Below, piece by piece: positions 37,501-49,745 of a stretch of DNA of 64,000 nucleotides. A program made the position numbers and the translations under genes. Within the stretch, counting starts at the first letter, position 1; every line of letters begins with the position of its first letter. This DNA comes from Orthonyx spaldingii (Eukaryota > Chordata > Aves > Passeriformes > Orthonychidae): contig VZTJ01000300.1 in the NCBI GenBank assembly GCA_013397795.1, positions 1,289,378 through 1,353,377 of the forward strand, read 5' to 3'. The notes below the pieces were generated by a model. It ran no database searches. It was not told where the DNA came from and saw nothing but the letters and a program-made list of their open reading frames with translations.

Positions 37501-40500
37501 TTCTAAAGTCAGTGTATAAATTCCTGTCAAATTTTGTAAGCAGACTGCAAGTTTTTTTCAAACAGTTTGAACTTAAAAAAAAATTATTAAAAAATCTGAT
37601 AAAATTGCAATAGGTTTGGCAAAACTATCCTGCAAGCCAATTCTAAGTAATACATTCATATAACACATCAGAGGAGAAGCTCCCTAGGCATAAGCATGAT
37701 TAAAATACCGATAGACTTTCTTTAAAATGCTAACCATGCAGCATCAGTTAACTTTTTCACATAAGTTTAGCTTCACTTTGAACCTCTCACTTTGCAGCCA
37801 TCTAAGTTCAAAGGCAGAGAGTGAGCAGAATTTAAACTTCTCCAACATTCACAAAGAGAAGGGCAAATTCCATTAGGATCATCTATCAGCAGGGAACTCC
37901 TCAAGCACTCGGAAAACTAAGTTTCAGTACAAATCCTGGAATCCTGAACCATTACTGACCAAGCCATAGGAACTCACCAGAAGTTTGCAACAACTGGAAG
38001 TCACTGAAGACCTAGAAGTGATCCTTACAGAGCCAGGATTGTTCCCATCTGAACAGCTGCACACTATTTTACATAACAGTAATAATCAGTTTTCAGCTGT
38101 CAATCTGTTCACCTTCAAGGGCACTCATCTTGCCAAGCACTCAAAGAACACGAGGGACATTTCATTTATTTTGAAATGAAAGCCAGAAACAATTGAAGAG
38201 ATTATAACAGAAATTCAGAAGTAATAAAACAATCCCCTACTCCACTTACTTGTCCCCTAAATTTGAAATTAAATGGACACATTCATACTTTGGGTGAAGT
38301 CACCACATTTCCACTGCTCTAGCAGTACCTCACCTGTGTCCTTTAAAAGCAGGTCTGAAACCTCAACCACACAATTTATCTATAGCCCTGACCAAGGGTA
38401 ATCTGTCTCTTGCAGTCAGATTTCATTAACTTGAAGCAATGCTTCCTTTAGCTATTCAAGCAATTGTGATCAGACAGGAGTCTACAGACTTCTTTGGCTC
38501 TGGTCTAGCGGAGTTTCTGTAAGAACAACACTTCCTTGGTAACAATCTTACATAAAGGTGTTTAGAGCCTAAAGCTAATTTGATCACTCAAGTACCTCTG
38601 TATTGTTATATAATTTTGAGTACTGCACATCATTCATTATTTCAGAGGAGTAAAATACTCTTTAAAAAAAAAAAAAAGGCAGTAACAAAACTTATTAATA
38701 ATCAAGAACCACGAAACTGCCTGACCATCTCCTTCAGATCAAAGCCTCTACATGGAACAGAAATCAATTTTAAACCAGATTTTCACTTACACAGGCTTAC
38801 ATTAAAAAAAAAAATTACATATGCACTAGTCTAGCAAATATATAAAATGGAACTAGGAAGAATTTTCTTTCCCATAAGAATTTATAGTTTTCTGGTAAGA
38901 AGTTTCAGGGAACCAATACAGGACATTACATCTCTAACAAGACAAAGACTCTCAAAATCTAAACTAGTTTATGAGCAAGGGATGACTTCATCAGACATAA
39001 ATCGTTTTACCTTAAGCAGAGGTAATCTCACCATCTGCTCATGTAAACATTCTTCTCTACTTCAGATGAGTTGCACAGCTTTCTTTTCCAAAACACCCAA
39101 GGCTTGTAATATCCTATTTATAATTCGTTCTACGCAAGCACAGAACATATTACTTGGTAATTTCTCCACAAGAAGTACTTTATAGTTATCAGAAATCAGT
39201 GCACATGAATTCCCTGGAGTCTAAGCACTAAATACAGAAGCAATGATAACAAGTCAGGCCATTTCCTGCATTCCTTATAAAGTAAGGCCCTGGCATACAG
39301 TAGCTAGCGCTTCCTCAAAACAAGTGCAATTTTCAAAGTAACTTTGAGGTTACTTTGCCATGAAATAAAACAAAAATAAAAATATTTGAAGCATTTGTCT
39401 CACATTGAATCATAGCTAACTTACAAATTAACAAATCTTGCCTGCATACCAGAGACAGTAGCAGTTTTATGGGAAACCAGGGAAAACTTAGCAAAATATG
39501 ACAGCAGTAATATACTGTGGAAAATACTAATCATTTGCAAAGGAATTCATAGCCAGACATTTGCTACAGCAGGAAAACTCCTTAGCAAAAAAAGAAAGAA
39601 AAATCACAAGAACTTTGATATTCAGAAGCCCTCTCTGCCAGATGCTCTCAGATTGCTGCAAACTGAGAAAAAATGGAACACATACTTACAACATGACTTC
39701 TTGAAGTAAGGCTGTTATTTTTTTAAAATACTGTTAGGTTTAAAGTGGAGGTTTCTCAATAACAAACTTTTCTGAAGGTCAGTGTTAAAGCTGTATAGCT
39801 CCATCATGCTATCTTTCCACTAAAATCTTAGTAGCTTCTTTAATCCAGTCATTTTAGCAAAATTAGCAAGTGCCCCCTTACAGATGAGAATAACACAGGT
39901 AACCAGAAAATTGAATCCATTTTGTTTCAGCTCATATCTACAGAACCTTCAAAGACAATTTCACTGGCTTAAATACAGGTGCAAGGTTTAATTGGGCACA
40001 AACCCTGAACCAATACTCATTTCATTTGTTTTGCTCAAACCATTCAGATCATAAATACCTAAGATGGAACCGCATCTCTTAACTTTAATTTTGAAATTTC
40101 ATTTACGTCTAAAAAGTACAATTTCATCACAAAACCTTTGATCTCGAGGGCTAGGCAAGAATAGGATGTTTCTAGCACTAGAACAGGAAGTCTCAGCCTT
40201 TAAGGTCTTTCAACATCAGCAACAAATTCCTTGAAAAATCCAACCTCAGCTGTTTCAGTGCTTATTAAAATTTATGAACTATTGAAATCCATTTTCACCC
40301 AGGTCACTGTGCAGAGGATCATCAGTAGACACAGCACACTTTGTAGCTGCTGTAACTTTGAATCTTCAGGTTTTGATCAATGTTTCAAGAGAGACAAAGC
40401 ATGCATGCATCTGTCATGACGTTCCAGTCAGATCTCAGTGAGAGCAGCTACAGATACCTACAGATCATGTGTTTCCCATTGCCACGCTCTTGGTTTGCAC

Positions 40501-42420
40501 CACTGGCCACTGTAAACCCTTCTATCAGTAGGTCTGGATACCTGCAGATTTGGTACAGCAGGTTGGCAAGCTTGCTCAGCACATTTCTGCTATTACTCCT
40601 CCCCTCAAATTTTGAACCCAAGCACCATTCCATTTAAGACTGTTGAAGAGGTGAGGATCGTAAAGATAGCTGAATTCCATATAAATTTCATAAAACCAAA
40701 ACTCTGACCCTGCCAAGAACACTGGGTGTCACAGCTAGAAGAAAAGTGTAGCATGAGCTCATGTAACTGAACACTGCAGATTTATCACCAGGATAACCTT
40801 TATAAATGATTGAATCATGGTAAGAAGTCCTTAAAGCCAATCAGCGGAAGACACAAATCAACAGGAAAGTTGGCATCGGTTTCATCAGCTGTAGAACTGC
40901 TCACCAAACTTTGCAGCCCCGTATTTCTCCCTATTCTGTTCTCAGCTCTCTAACAGCATCCTGCTATTCTGTCCCTGGCCAGTATTTTCCGGATGCAGGT
41001 ACCAGAAAAGAGTAAGAATGAAACTGATAGCATCCCAGGCTGTTTCATTCCAATGCACTTGGCCAAGATAGTTTTTTCCGTGCCTTACAGCCAAGCTTAT
41101 TACCCGCATTGTTTGACAAAGGCTAGGAATTCTAGTTCTGTTGCAATGTTTTTCCTTACAGAATAATGCTTTCAATTCCACTCCTTCTGGTTCAAAAGTC
41201 TGCTTTTAAAAACTTTGTACTGGTTCCCCTGCTTTACAGACACCTCTGAAGTTGTGATTTTCTCCATGTCACCCTGACGTTCACAATCCCTCCACCAATC
41301 CCACTTTTCAAAGGCTACTTGAAAACACTCATGCAATACAAACTCTCATACAGAATCAACATTAGCTGCTGGCTTAAGGGGAGACTTTTTCCTATTCTTT
41401 AAGTGAGATCATTGCCCCAAATATTTTGATTTCCCAGCTGAGTAACTGGTGCAGTAATTCTTGATTTGCCAAGTAATTTCATTCTGGAATATCACTTTCA
41501 TGGAACAATTAAGACTGGAAGGGGCCTTAGTTATTCATGCAGTGTGGGACCTGACTGCAGGAGAGCATGACAAATTACCTGGAACATGTAGCTAAACTTC
41601 CATTAATCCCAATCCCAGTGGTACTAAACAGAAGATAGACAACATTTTAGACTACATATCCAATTTTAGCAAAACCATAGAAAGTATCTAGTATGGGGAG
41701 AACAGAGAAAGAGGAAAGGAATATCTGTGCTGTCTGCTTTAACTACTACAACAGAGATGCCCAAACACCTTTCATATAGTTCTATAATATTCTGCAGAAT
41801 AGACAGAGGACCATGTTAAAATCCCAGTTCTTTCTAAGTTGTGTGCCTGAAGTAAGCCCTGCAGAGACATCCTCCTAATGCCACAAAACATTGAAAACAC
41901 AGCAAAATGCAGGAGGCTCATGATGCAAGGTACAGAGGCTGTTAACACATGAGATGAAAACAACCCTCCCCCACAGAGATCCTATTTTTCTCTCTGTGCA
42001 GCAGTGCAAAATATGCACCTTCAACAAAACATCATCAAAAACATGCATGGAGAGGAAACATTGACACCTCAGCTCTGGCCCGGACTTAACTCTGTATCAC
42101 TGTATTAGTATCACCCTACCAGTCTAAACTCACGCAATTCTGCTGCAGTGGCCAAATTATTTCCACCACTTGCTTCAGCAGCTGAGTTTCCCCTCAGGCA
42201 GGAAACTTGCACAGTTTCAGTTATAACCAGCAGATGTTTCTTAGTCACACACCTCATATTCATAGGAGATCAAGCAGAATTGCTGATTACTAACTGACAG
42301 AACAAATGCACCGCTCATATGTAGCTCCATGCTTTATCCATTAGAAAATACTAAATGCTTATTACACATATTGATCGAATGATTGCGTGGTTTGTTTGGG
42401 TTTGTTTTTCTAACAATGCA

Positions 42421-42690
42421 CAGGTAGAGAACTGAACAGGGTGGCTACACTCGGACCAAAGGTTCATCTCATCCTTATCTTGTCTCTAAAGGTGGCTTTG
42501 GAAAGGCAAATAGGAAAAAGCTAAACCAACACAAACACTTCCTCAAAACACCCTTCTAGTCTCCACTAATTTTCCACTCAAGTACTTCCTGAATCCTGAG
42601 GTAACTTTTCTAAGATTAAGGCCCTTGATGGATTTTTTCATCAGGAATTTATCCAGATGGATGCTGAACTCAGGTAAACTTCCAGCACAC
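42421..42690 (+). mobile_element. Old interspersed repeat relic, family not determined
   Basis: The segment beginning CAGGTAGAGAACTGAACAGG and containing GGACCAAAGGTTCATCTCAT, then CTTGTCTCTAAAGGTGGC, resembles the start of an ancient sauropsid interspersed repeat (a 'paired with a consensus ending in cctgtctc..cagtggcc' pattern). It is too degraded to classify by eye. It lies in PIK3C2A intron 1. Confidence 0.3.
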
Positions 42691-44333
42691 ACCTTGTAAC
42701 TCAGCACTGTCACCACGCTCTGCTCTCCTGCTGTGACTACAACCTAAGCAGAAGATCAGATCAGTTACTGATGCTCTGTTCTTGATCAGTCCCTTACAAA
42801 CATCAACTACAAGACTGAAACCTACAAGCTAAATTATTTCCTCTGGGTCATGATGCACTAACCAACCTCCAGATCTGAACCACTGACACTCCCTCAGCAC
42901 ACACACGAGTGCCCTCATACACTACACACTGCAAGTTGTGGTTGGCTTTTTGTAAGTGATATTTAGTTTGTAACTTCAAATTACAAGTTACATGAAACAT
43001 GCAGGCATACCTTCGTCCTCTACTTCCATTTCTTCCCTCTGAAGTGACTATCACTTGGAACAAGCTTAAATCAAGGAAATACTTTCAGGCTGCATTACTA
43101 CAAAGTTATAGACTGAAGTAATATTTCTCATAACTTTTTTTTTTTTTTAATGTGAGCGTTAAAATTTCATTCTAACTTTTTATAGCTTAAATGAGGTTTA
43201 TCATTACTGGCATGCTTTGAAACATTTCTTCCTTCCCCTCCCTGACCAGTCGGGAAACAACTTCATCATTCTTCTCACAAACTTCTCCTCGCCTACAAAG
43301 GGGCTGGATGATGCTGTATTAGATGACTGATTTTACTGACCACCGTTGATAAAGACTGAACCCTGGTTCTGGTCATTAACTACACATCCACATCTTCTAC
43401 TTAAAATAGAATAGTATGTTTACACAGTTACACATCCATAAAGCAAACAACTTACATTTGTACAATACTCTCTCATTTTTAAGCTTGTTGTATTATCCTA
43501 AAAATAAATAAACACCAAATAATTCCTGTACAGACTGCAGATGCTAAAAGGCAATACTTCTAAAATAAAAAAAATGGAAGATCAGTAACTGAATGCCTTT
43601 AAGGCTGACCTTAAAACACATACTCTATTTTATGAATTTTAGTCATGTGAGCGTTAGATTTACGCTGGCCTACCCACCAGTGCTACTTTACTGTAATTTT
43701 TGAAGCTCCCATAAGGCAGCTTTAGGATTATTCAAAAGACAAACAACATGCAATCCTGCTTTAATAAAATTCAAACCCAGCATTCATTTTTCTAAATAAC
43801 CCCATACTGTCTGGTTTTGGTCCCACATCAAAGCCTAAGACAACAAAAAAAAACCCCTCCAAAACATCACCTCAGCATTTTTATTTCTTAAACAACATTT
43901 TAATCCAAGTGTCTCCAGCTAGGCAGCATATACAACAGCAGCACTGAGTAAGAAATACCACCAATTTCAATTTAGTTTGAGAAGTAAGAGACAAAGGGAC
44001 ACAAAATCAGAAAGTGGTTTTTTTACTTGACATTCTGAAATGCATCATTTTTCATTTAAGGCATTCAATTTTCTTTGCTAGTACACAGAGAGCTACTCAA
44101 ATCAGACAAAAATAACTAAAGCATAAATTTAAACACAATGATTATATGTACTGATGAATTTTTATGTTTGAGTTCTCAGTGATGACAGTAATAACCCAAA
44201 GGAAAGAGGAACCTCAAGTATCTAAACTAGGATTACTACTGCACTGTAATTAAGACAAATGTATTTTATTAAATCAATCAAAATCTTAAATATTTCTTGA
44301 GATTTCCTTTTTCATAAGCAAGCATCTTTAAGA

Positions 44334-44373
44334 GATGTAAAAGAACGTAAAAGAAATTGGAATGTAAAAGAAT
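44334..44373 (+). repeat. GTAAAAGAA repeated three times
   Basis: Three copies of GTAAAAGAA within 40 bases, with spacers of 1 and 9 bases; a local duplication in intron 1. Confidence 0.75.
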
Positions 44374-44584
44374 ATTCAAATACAGCACACCATTTAAGAA
44401 GATGGGACTCTAAATAACCTATTACTTGTCTGGCTTGTGGTCCCCTCCCCAAAAGGACATTTAACTTCAAGTATTTGTCACTTCTGCCTGAGTTTTCTCC
44501 CATTGCCTTTGCCTTTATTTTCTATTCAACTTTCTTTCACTGTCCCCTTATTCTTACCAGTTTTGCTTCAGGTTGCTTTCAGGG

Positions 44585-44640
44585 AAAAAAAAAAAAAAAA
44601 ACAAACCAAAACACAACCCCAAAAAACAAACAACACAACT
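44585..44640 (+). repeat. A17 run followed by A/C-rich low-complexity tract
   Basis: A run of 17 A, then CAAACCAAAACACAACCCC-type sequence. There is no recognisable retroposed element to its left, so it is called simple low complexity. Confidence 0.85.
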
Positions 44641-45808
44641 TAGTGGGAATTATAATCCATTTCTCCCCTTCCCACAAATGTGCTAAATGAGGCCAATTTA
44701 ACCAACTTCTCTTCCTCCCAGATGCATAAAGAAAGTTTTTTACAGGCCCACTCTCAGTGTTGCGGGAATGAGCACACAACTGCCTTCAAAGCCAACAAAG
44801 CCAAACAAAAAAATACTTTTGTCTGTCTGATTTCATTTCCCCTGCCCCATTTCTGCTTCCCCTTTGGATTCTTCATAAATCATCCATCACTACTACTCCT
44901 GAACACAGCTTATATTCAAAGCAAGTATTGCACAACATCTTGTACAAACATCAGACATTTTTTCTTAAATTTTCAGTTCCCTTTGGGAAGAGATCTGCCT
45001 TAAACATGCAATGTTATTAGTTAAAACTTCGGCATCTGTCCTCTACCCCAAATCAGTTTAACTGTGCTATGCTCTAGTATCAGACTTGTAATAAGTAATA
45101 CTGTGAGTAGAAAGACCACCAGAATCTCTTTTTTTTCTACAGGCTTTTTTCTGGGCTGCATCTTGCTACCACATCCTTCCCCCGAACAGCAGCATAGCTG
45201 AAGTGGGAGGTTACTTGTGCTAACAAAGGTGCAGGTATACCTTTTTTATTGTGTTGATACAGAATAATAAACTGGATCGAGTCAAGAACAGCAAGGCAAT
45301 CAAAATCTTCCATGTACGACTAGAAATATCGGCAAAGCTCCCGGAGGAAACAGCAGAGCTGTTCGGGGATCAGCTTTGTAAACACCCAACTTCTCTGGAA
45401 CCACAGCGACGCACCAACCCGGGGCGAGCGAAGCCACTCCAAAGCCAACAAGAGGATGAACAAAAAGGAAACATAAACCTGGTGGGTCTCCGCCAAGCGA
45501 CCGCCAAGGTGTCCCCCTACACCAGGCACCTCCCGAGCTCCCGGCTCCGGGCCGGTGACAGCTCCCTGCCACCGCGGAGACTTCACCCCCGGGTCCAAAA
45601 AGCACCTCCGGCACCTGCGGAGCGCCGGCAGCTCCTCCGGACGGCTCCGCGCCCCGAGCGGCGCCGCTCCAGCGCTCCAGACACGCAGCTCCCGGCTGGA
45701 AGCGCTTCCCGCAGGCAGCGCCGCCGCCGCCCGGCTCGGGGAGCCCGCACGGGCACCGGGAGCGGGACGGGCCATGCGGGGAGCCCGGCCGCCCCGGGGC
45801 CGCGCCGA

Positions 45809-45886
45809 NNNNNNNNNNNNNNNNNNNNNNNNNNNNNNNNNNNNNNNNNNNNNNNNNNNNNNNNNNNNNNNNNNNNNNNNNNNNNN
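45809..45886. other. Assembly gap (78 N) inside the CpG island
   Basis: A run of N in very GC-rich sequence. Open frames spanning it on either strand carry no information across it. Confidence 1.
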
Positions 45887-46050
45887 CCATTTCCCCTCGT
45901 CCCTGCTGCTCCCGGCGGGAGCGCTCCAGGCTGCAGGCAGCTCCCCCCGCTCCGCTCCGCCGCGCTGCGCTCACTTCCGCCCGGCCGCGGGGCGGAGCGG
46001 GCCGGGGCGGGGCGGGCACTGCGCGGGGTCCGGCCCCGGGGCCGCCTCAC

Positions 46051-46200
46051 CTGAGTCCGAGGTTGAGCCCGAGTCCGAGCCTGAGCCCCGCCGTGCCCCC
46101 GGCCCGCGCAGGGAGCCGGTCCCGCTGGAGGGGCGGCTGCGGCCGGGGCCCGCGGGGCCGGGTGGCGCTGGGGTGACTCCCCGTCATTTCCTCCCCTTAT
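46051..46200 (-). other. PIK3C2A: Probable PIK3C2A non-coding exon 1 (start uncertain)
   Basis: The first coding exon starts with an acceptor, so at least one upstream UTR exon must exist. The best minus-strand donor in the CpG island is GACTCAG|GTGAGG, with the last exonic base at 46051. The 36 bases before it are a degenerate repeat of GGCTC/GGACTC units. The right edge given is nominal because no start site can be read. Another donor-like GTGAGC at about 45974, or one hidden in the gap, is possible. Confidence 0.4.
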
Positions 46201-46875
46201 CGCCCGATCTTCCCAAGAATGCTCGGCATGACTGGGAACTTGCACAACGCACCAGAAGCGTCCGTCGGGGGGGCCGGAGCTGCGCCGCGGACACAATGGA
46301 TTTCCTCGGCCGCCGGCAGCGGGGGAAGGGCCGGGCAGTGACGCTGGAGAAGCCGGGGAGCCCCCGGCACATGGGGCTTGGCTGAGGGGATAAGCACCTT
46401 CATCGCTTGACAGTAGACGACCCCAGGGTTTGGAACAACATGTTCCACTGCCCAGAACTTTGCTTAACTTCAGAAACTATTTTGCCAGCAAGGGCAGATC
46501 CCTGTTGTCAACTCCAGCCTTCCTGACATACCAACACGTTTCAGAAAGACCAAATATTTTGGTTTGACCTTCACAATAGCTTCAAAAGAACGAAATGCTT
46601 TGAGTATGCCCAAAAGTATTATTGCATGTGGGATTTTATACAAAGTTTAGACAATGGGCCTTTCATAAGACCAAATTAAACGTTGTCATGGGCATTTAAA
46701 CGTAGCAATAAGATTTCTAACGTAAATGTAAAAGAATTACAGAGAGAAGTATATTCTGTCCACTCAGGTGACACTACTTAAAATAAGTGAAGAGTTCCGT
46801 TTATGCCTATTGGTATTTTATCTGGCACTTTTAGCACACTGAAATTCCAAAAAATACCAAACACTTAATGAAGCA

Positions 46876-46906
46876 TAGAAGACACATGAAAAGAAGACAC
46901 ATCAGT
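46876..46906 (+). repeat. 11-bp near-tandem repeat
   Basis: AGAAGACACAT occurs twice, separated by GAAA; a minor local duplication. Confidence 0.8.
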
Positions 46907-47312
46907 TTAGAAGCTACAATATGAACGAATTATCAAAAATTAGTCAGGAATACATTGCTGGCAATGACATTTTCTGTGTGGTTACATATAAACTTCACCA
47001 TTGTAGCATCTAAGCATCTTCTATTGGATAAATCTTGACTTGGCACTATTAAGGTCAATGAAAGCCCTTGCAGGTGACTTCAACGTGAACAAAATGGGAA
47101 CTTGGAAGGCTGACACAAAATGTGTTCCTGGAGAATCATCACAGACATTACCTTAATTACACAGATTAAAAAAATTACCAGAGTTCTTACTACCCTTGTG
47201 ATCTAAGCCATCAGGAATTTTTCAGGCTGACAGTTATTAAGAGTAGAAATCAATCCTTTCTAATGCCATTCCACTTTTGACAACCAATAAGCAAATTCTG
47301 CTCCAATTTTGA

Positions 47313-47660
47313 ACACAGAGTGGAGCATCAGTAGAAGAAATTTACTTTGCTCGCAAGCTCGAGGTTCCTTTTCAGACTGTCCAAATACATCTTCTTTTCA
47401 GATTGCATCTTAGACTTTTTGTCCTGGCAGCCGTGTCTCCTGGCCACCTCCTCTGCTGGGCTCCTGTGGTGATCCTGGCCAGGAGAGTGCTGTACCTGGA
47501 GCAATTAGTGACCCACATGAATGACGATTTACAGAGGCACAGTGCCTTTCTGACTGGGATCCTGCTGCAAACCAGTTCCATGGTGTTTGTGCTGCTTTCC
47601 CTTTCACTTACAGGTCACGTTAAACTGCTCCAAATTGCACCTATGACTCACTGCCCATAG
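47313..47660 (+). pseudogene. Isolated hydrophobic open stretch, possible GPCR remnant
   Basis: A stop-free frame of about 115 codons in locally GC-richer sequence. It holds a basic-then-hydrophobic stretch ending LLCWAPVVILARRVLYL, then NDDLQRHSAFLTGILLQTSS and MVFVLLSLSL. CWAP after a basic-flanked hydrophobic helix resembles the CWxP of transmembrane helix 6 in class A receptors, with a second hydrophobic segment where helix 7 would be, but no NPxxY follows. No upstream helices are visible. It could equally be a chance ORF or part of an unknown exon; I cannot assign a family. Confidence 0.25.
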
Positions 47661-47771
47661 GGTTTAGTCCTGGGATAACCATTTGTCAATGTTTCATCCA
47701 TTGCTAACTAAAAGAGCATTAATCTGCTTAGTCTGAACAAAAGGTTGCCACACCCAACAGTTTCAACAAGG

Positions 47772-47842
47772 TCATGTTGGAATGAGAAATCTTTAAGGTC
47801 CCTTCCAACTCAAGCCATTCTATGATTCCATGATTCTGTGAT
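47772..47842 (+). mobile_element. CR1 LINE, very short 3' tail
   Basis: Only the terminal piece is present: CTTTAAGGTCCCTTCCAACT, then ATTCTATGATTCCATGATTC, with extra copies of the 8-base CR1 end (ATTCTATG, ATGATTCT). It is typical of strong 5' truncation. Confidence 0.85.
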
Positions 47843-48225
47843 CATGACTATTTGATTGACCAACCTCCATCACATTATTACATAATATGTGACAGTAGGT
47901 CAAATATGAATCTTACTAGTTGAGATAGGAAAGATGATTTGGTTCTTTCTGTGGATTAGTGAAGAATTTCAGACCATTATCAAGCCTGCCTAACAGTGTC
48001 ATAATAATTGTAAGAACCATCTGGGCCTTTCCTTGGAAATTATGTCCTTCTTGTCAAAAAATTTTCCTGCTATTCCACATTTTTAAAAAATAATTTAAGC
48101 CCATTCTTTTTAGCACGATCTAATTTTTTAAAGGTATTGTGAAGGTACTTAATGTTAAATAGGCACTGATTTAATATTACCACACTGAATACAAACTGAG
48201 TGTGCTATTGCTTCCTTTGCTTCCA

Positions 48226-48812
48226 CAGAGTCACTGAATTGTTAAGGTTGGAAAATACTTCCAACATCACTGAGTCCAACCTTTGACCGAACACCACCCT
48301 GTCAACTAGAGCATGACACTCAGTGCCATGTCCAGTCATTTAACACCTCCAGGGATGGTGATTCCACCACCTCCCTGAGCAGTCTGTTCTAGTGCTTGAC
48401 AACCCTTTCAGTGAATAAATTATTCCTGATGTCCAGCCTGAACCTCCCCTGGCACAGCCTGAGGCCATTGCCTCTTGTCCTGTTGCTGGTTGCCTGAGAG
48501 AAGAGACCAACCTCCACCTGGCTACAACCTCCTTTCAGGTGATTGTAGAGAGCAATAAGGTCTCCCCTGAGCCTCCTTTTCTCCAGGCTGAACACCCCCA
48601 GCTCTTTCAGCTGCTCCCCAGAACCTTCACCAACTTCCTTGCCCTTCTTTGGACTTGCTCCAGCACCTCAATGTCCTTCCTGAATTGAGGGGCTCAGAAC
48701 TGGACACAGGATTCAAGGTGCCATCTCACCAGTGCTGACTCCAGGGGGACAATCACTGCCCTAGTCCTGCTGGCCACACCATTTTTGATACAGGGCAGCA
48801 CTTTACACTGAA
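48226..48812 (-). mobile_element. CR1 LINE, truncated 3' part
   Basis: Reverse orientation: near the left end AGGTTGGAAAATACTTCCAA, then blocks such as ACCACCTCCCTGAGCAGTCT, CCTCTTGTCCTGTTGCTGG and TCTCCAGGCTGAACACCCCC, which are hallmarks of the CR1 3' end read backwards. It is the longest CR1 copy in the window and non-coding. Confidence 0.92.
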
Positions 48813-49683
48813 GGGCAACTCCAACACAACCACTTTTGCCTCTGCTTTCAATGTTTCTCAGCTACATCCACCTTACATAAATACCAATTATCAGGTGCAC
48901 TCTGGAAGTGGTACTAGCCAGTTTTAGAAATAACATTTGTATGTCAGATGCCATGTAGCCTCTCCACAGCTGGGCAGCCATGGTAGTTCTGCTTCAAGAA
49001 AGAGAACTGGTTGGCCTTGGAAGCTCAGCTTCCAGGTAAAGTGACACTATTCCCTAGAGAGCTGAGTCAAGTAGGGAACAATGGCATAGCCTTGCTTAGG
49101 AATGGATGATTACAAGTTACACATTCCCACATGCAGAAATGATGCCAGCTTTAAAGTATTTCTCATACAGGAAGTTACTAACATGCCCATGTAAAAGCAA
49201 TGCACAAGGTGTGTGTCTCAGCAGCCTCCTTGTCTTGTTACCCTGTGTCTTGTCTGTGATACAGAGACCAAATGCCACAGTTGCCTCGACAGCTTTCAGG
49301 AGACACTGGATAAAGCTATGTCTTGTAAAAACCCCATCATTTATTAAAAAACATTGTAATGAAAATTTAAATTGCATACCACAGACAGAATAAATCAGAG
49401 GATTTGGTCAAATATTTGGAGAGAGTAAGTGCTGCGCTCGCTATACTGATAGTCAGACATCCCAAAAGAACTGACACACAGCATATGCAAAGACCAAATC
49501 ATCTTGTGTAACTAACAATATTGACACTGGTATTAACTGGAAATATGACAAACTGTTGCTGGCGATGCCTTTTTAAACAATATCTAGGATACAAGGAAGC
49601 CTGAAGTATACCCAGATCAAAAGGACGCCTACACGTAACAAAGCTCAACAAATGTGTTTTGCTGACTATAACACATGGGAAAT

Positions 49684-49745
49684 AAAAAACAAAACAAAAC
49701 AAAAACAAAACACACAAAACCCAAAACCAAACATGCCCCCCCCAT
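49684..49745 (+). repeat. (CAAAA)n-like low-complexity tract with C8-C9 run
   Basis: Repeated CAAAA/CAAAAA units followed by an uninterrupted C run at about 49735-49743. Confidence 0.85.

Larger units (their letters stand above)
34578..46050 (-). other. PIK3C2A: PIK3C2A intron 1 (if exon 1 ends at 46051)
   Basis: About 11.5 kb, the largest intron. It contains the old repeat relic near 42.5 kb, the poly-A tract near 44.6 kb and minor local repeats. Surprisingly no clear CR1 copy is present. Long first introns often hold enhancers, but none can be pinpointed here. Confidence 0.7.
45350..46390. promoter_or_regulatory. CpG island, probable PIK3C2A promoter
   Basis: About 1 kb of CpG-dense sequence, interrupted by a gap, in otherwise AT-rich DNA. 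It contains GC boxes (GGGGCGG at 45989-45995 and 46004-46010, with a further overlapping copy), an ETS/GABPA-type site TCACTTCCGCC at 45971-45981, and an AP-1-like TGACTC at 46174-46179. No TATA box was seen. This is a typical broad housekeeping promoter. It lies upstream of PIK3C2A on the minus strand and could also fire in the plus direction. Confidence 0.75.

Noticed and set aside
44437..44779. Small frames across the poly-A tract
   Set aside because: The lysine or phenylalanine runs are simply the A17 run translated.
45251..46385. Long overlapping open frames on both strands through the CpG island
   Set aside because: GC-rich sequence lacks stop codons, the frames cross the N gap, and the arginine/proline/alanine-rich translations match no family.
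48389..48607. Minus-strand 68-codon frame
   Set aside because: It lies entirely within the 3' non-coding part of a CR1 element.
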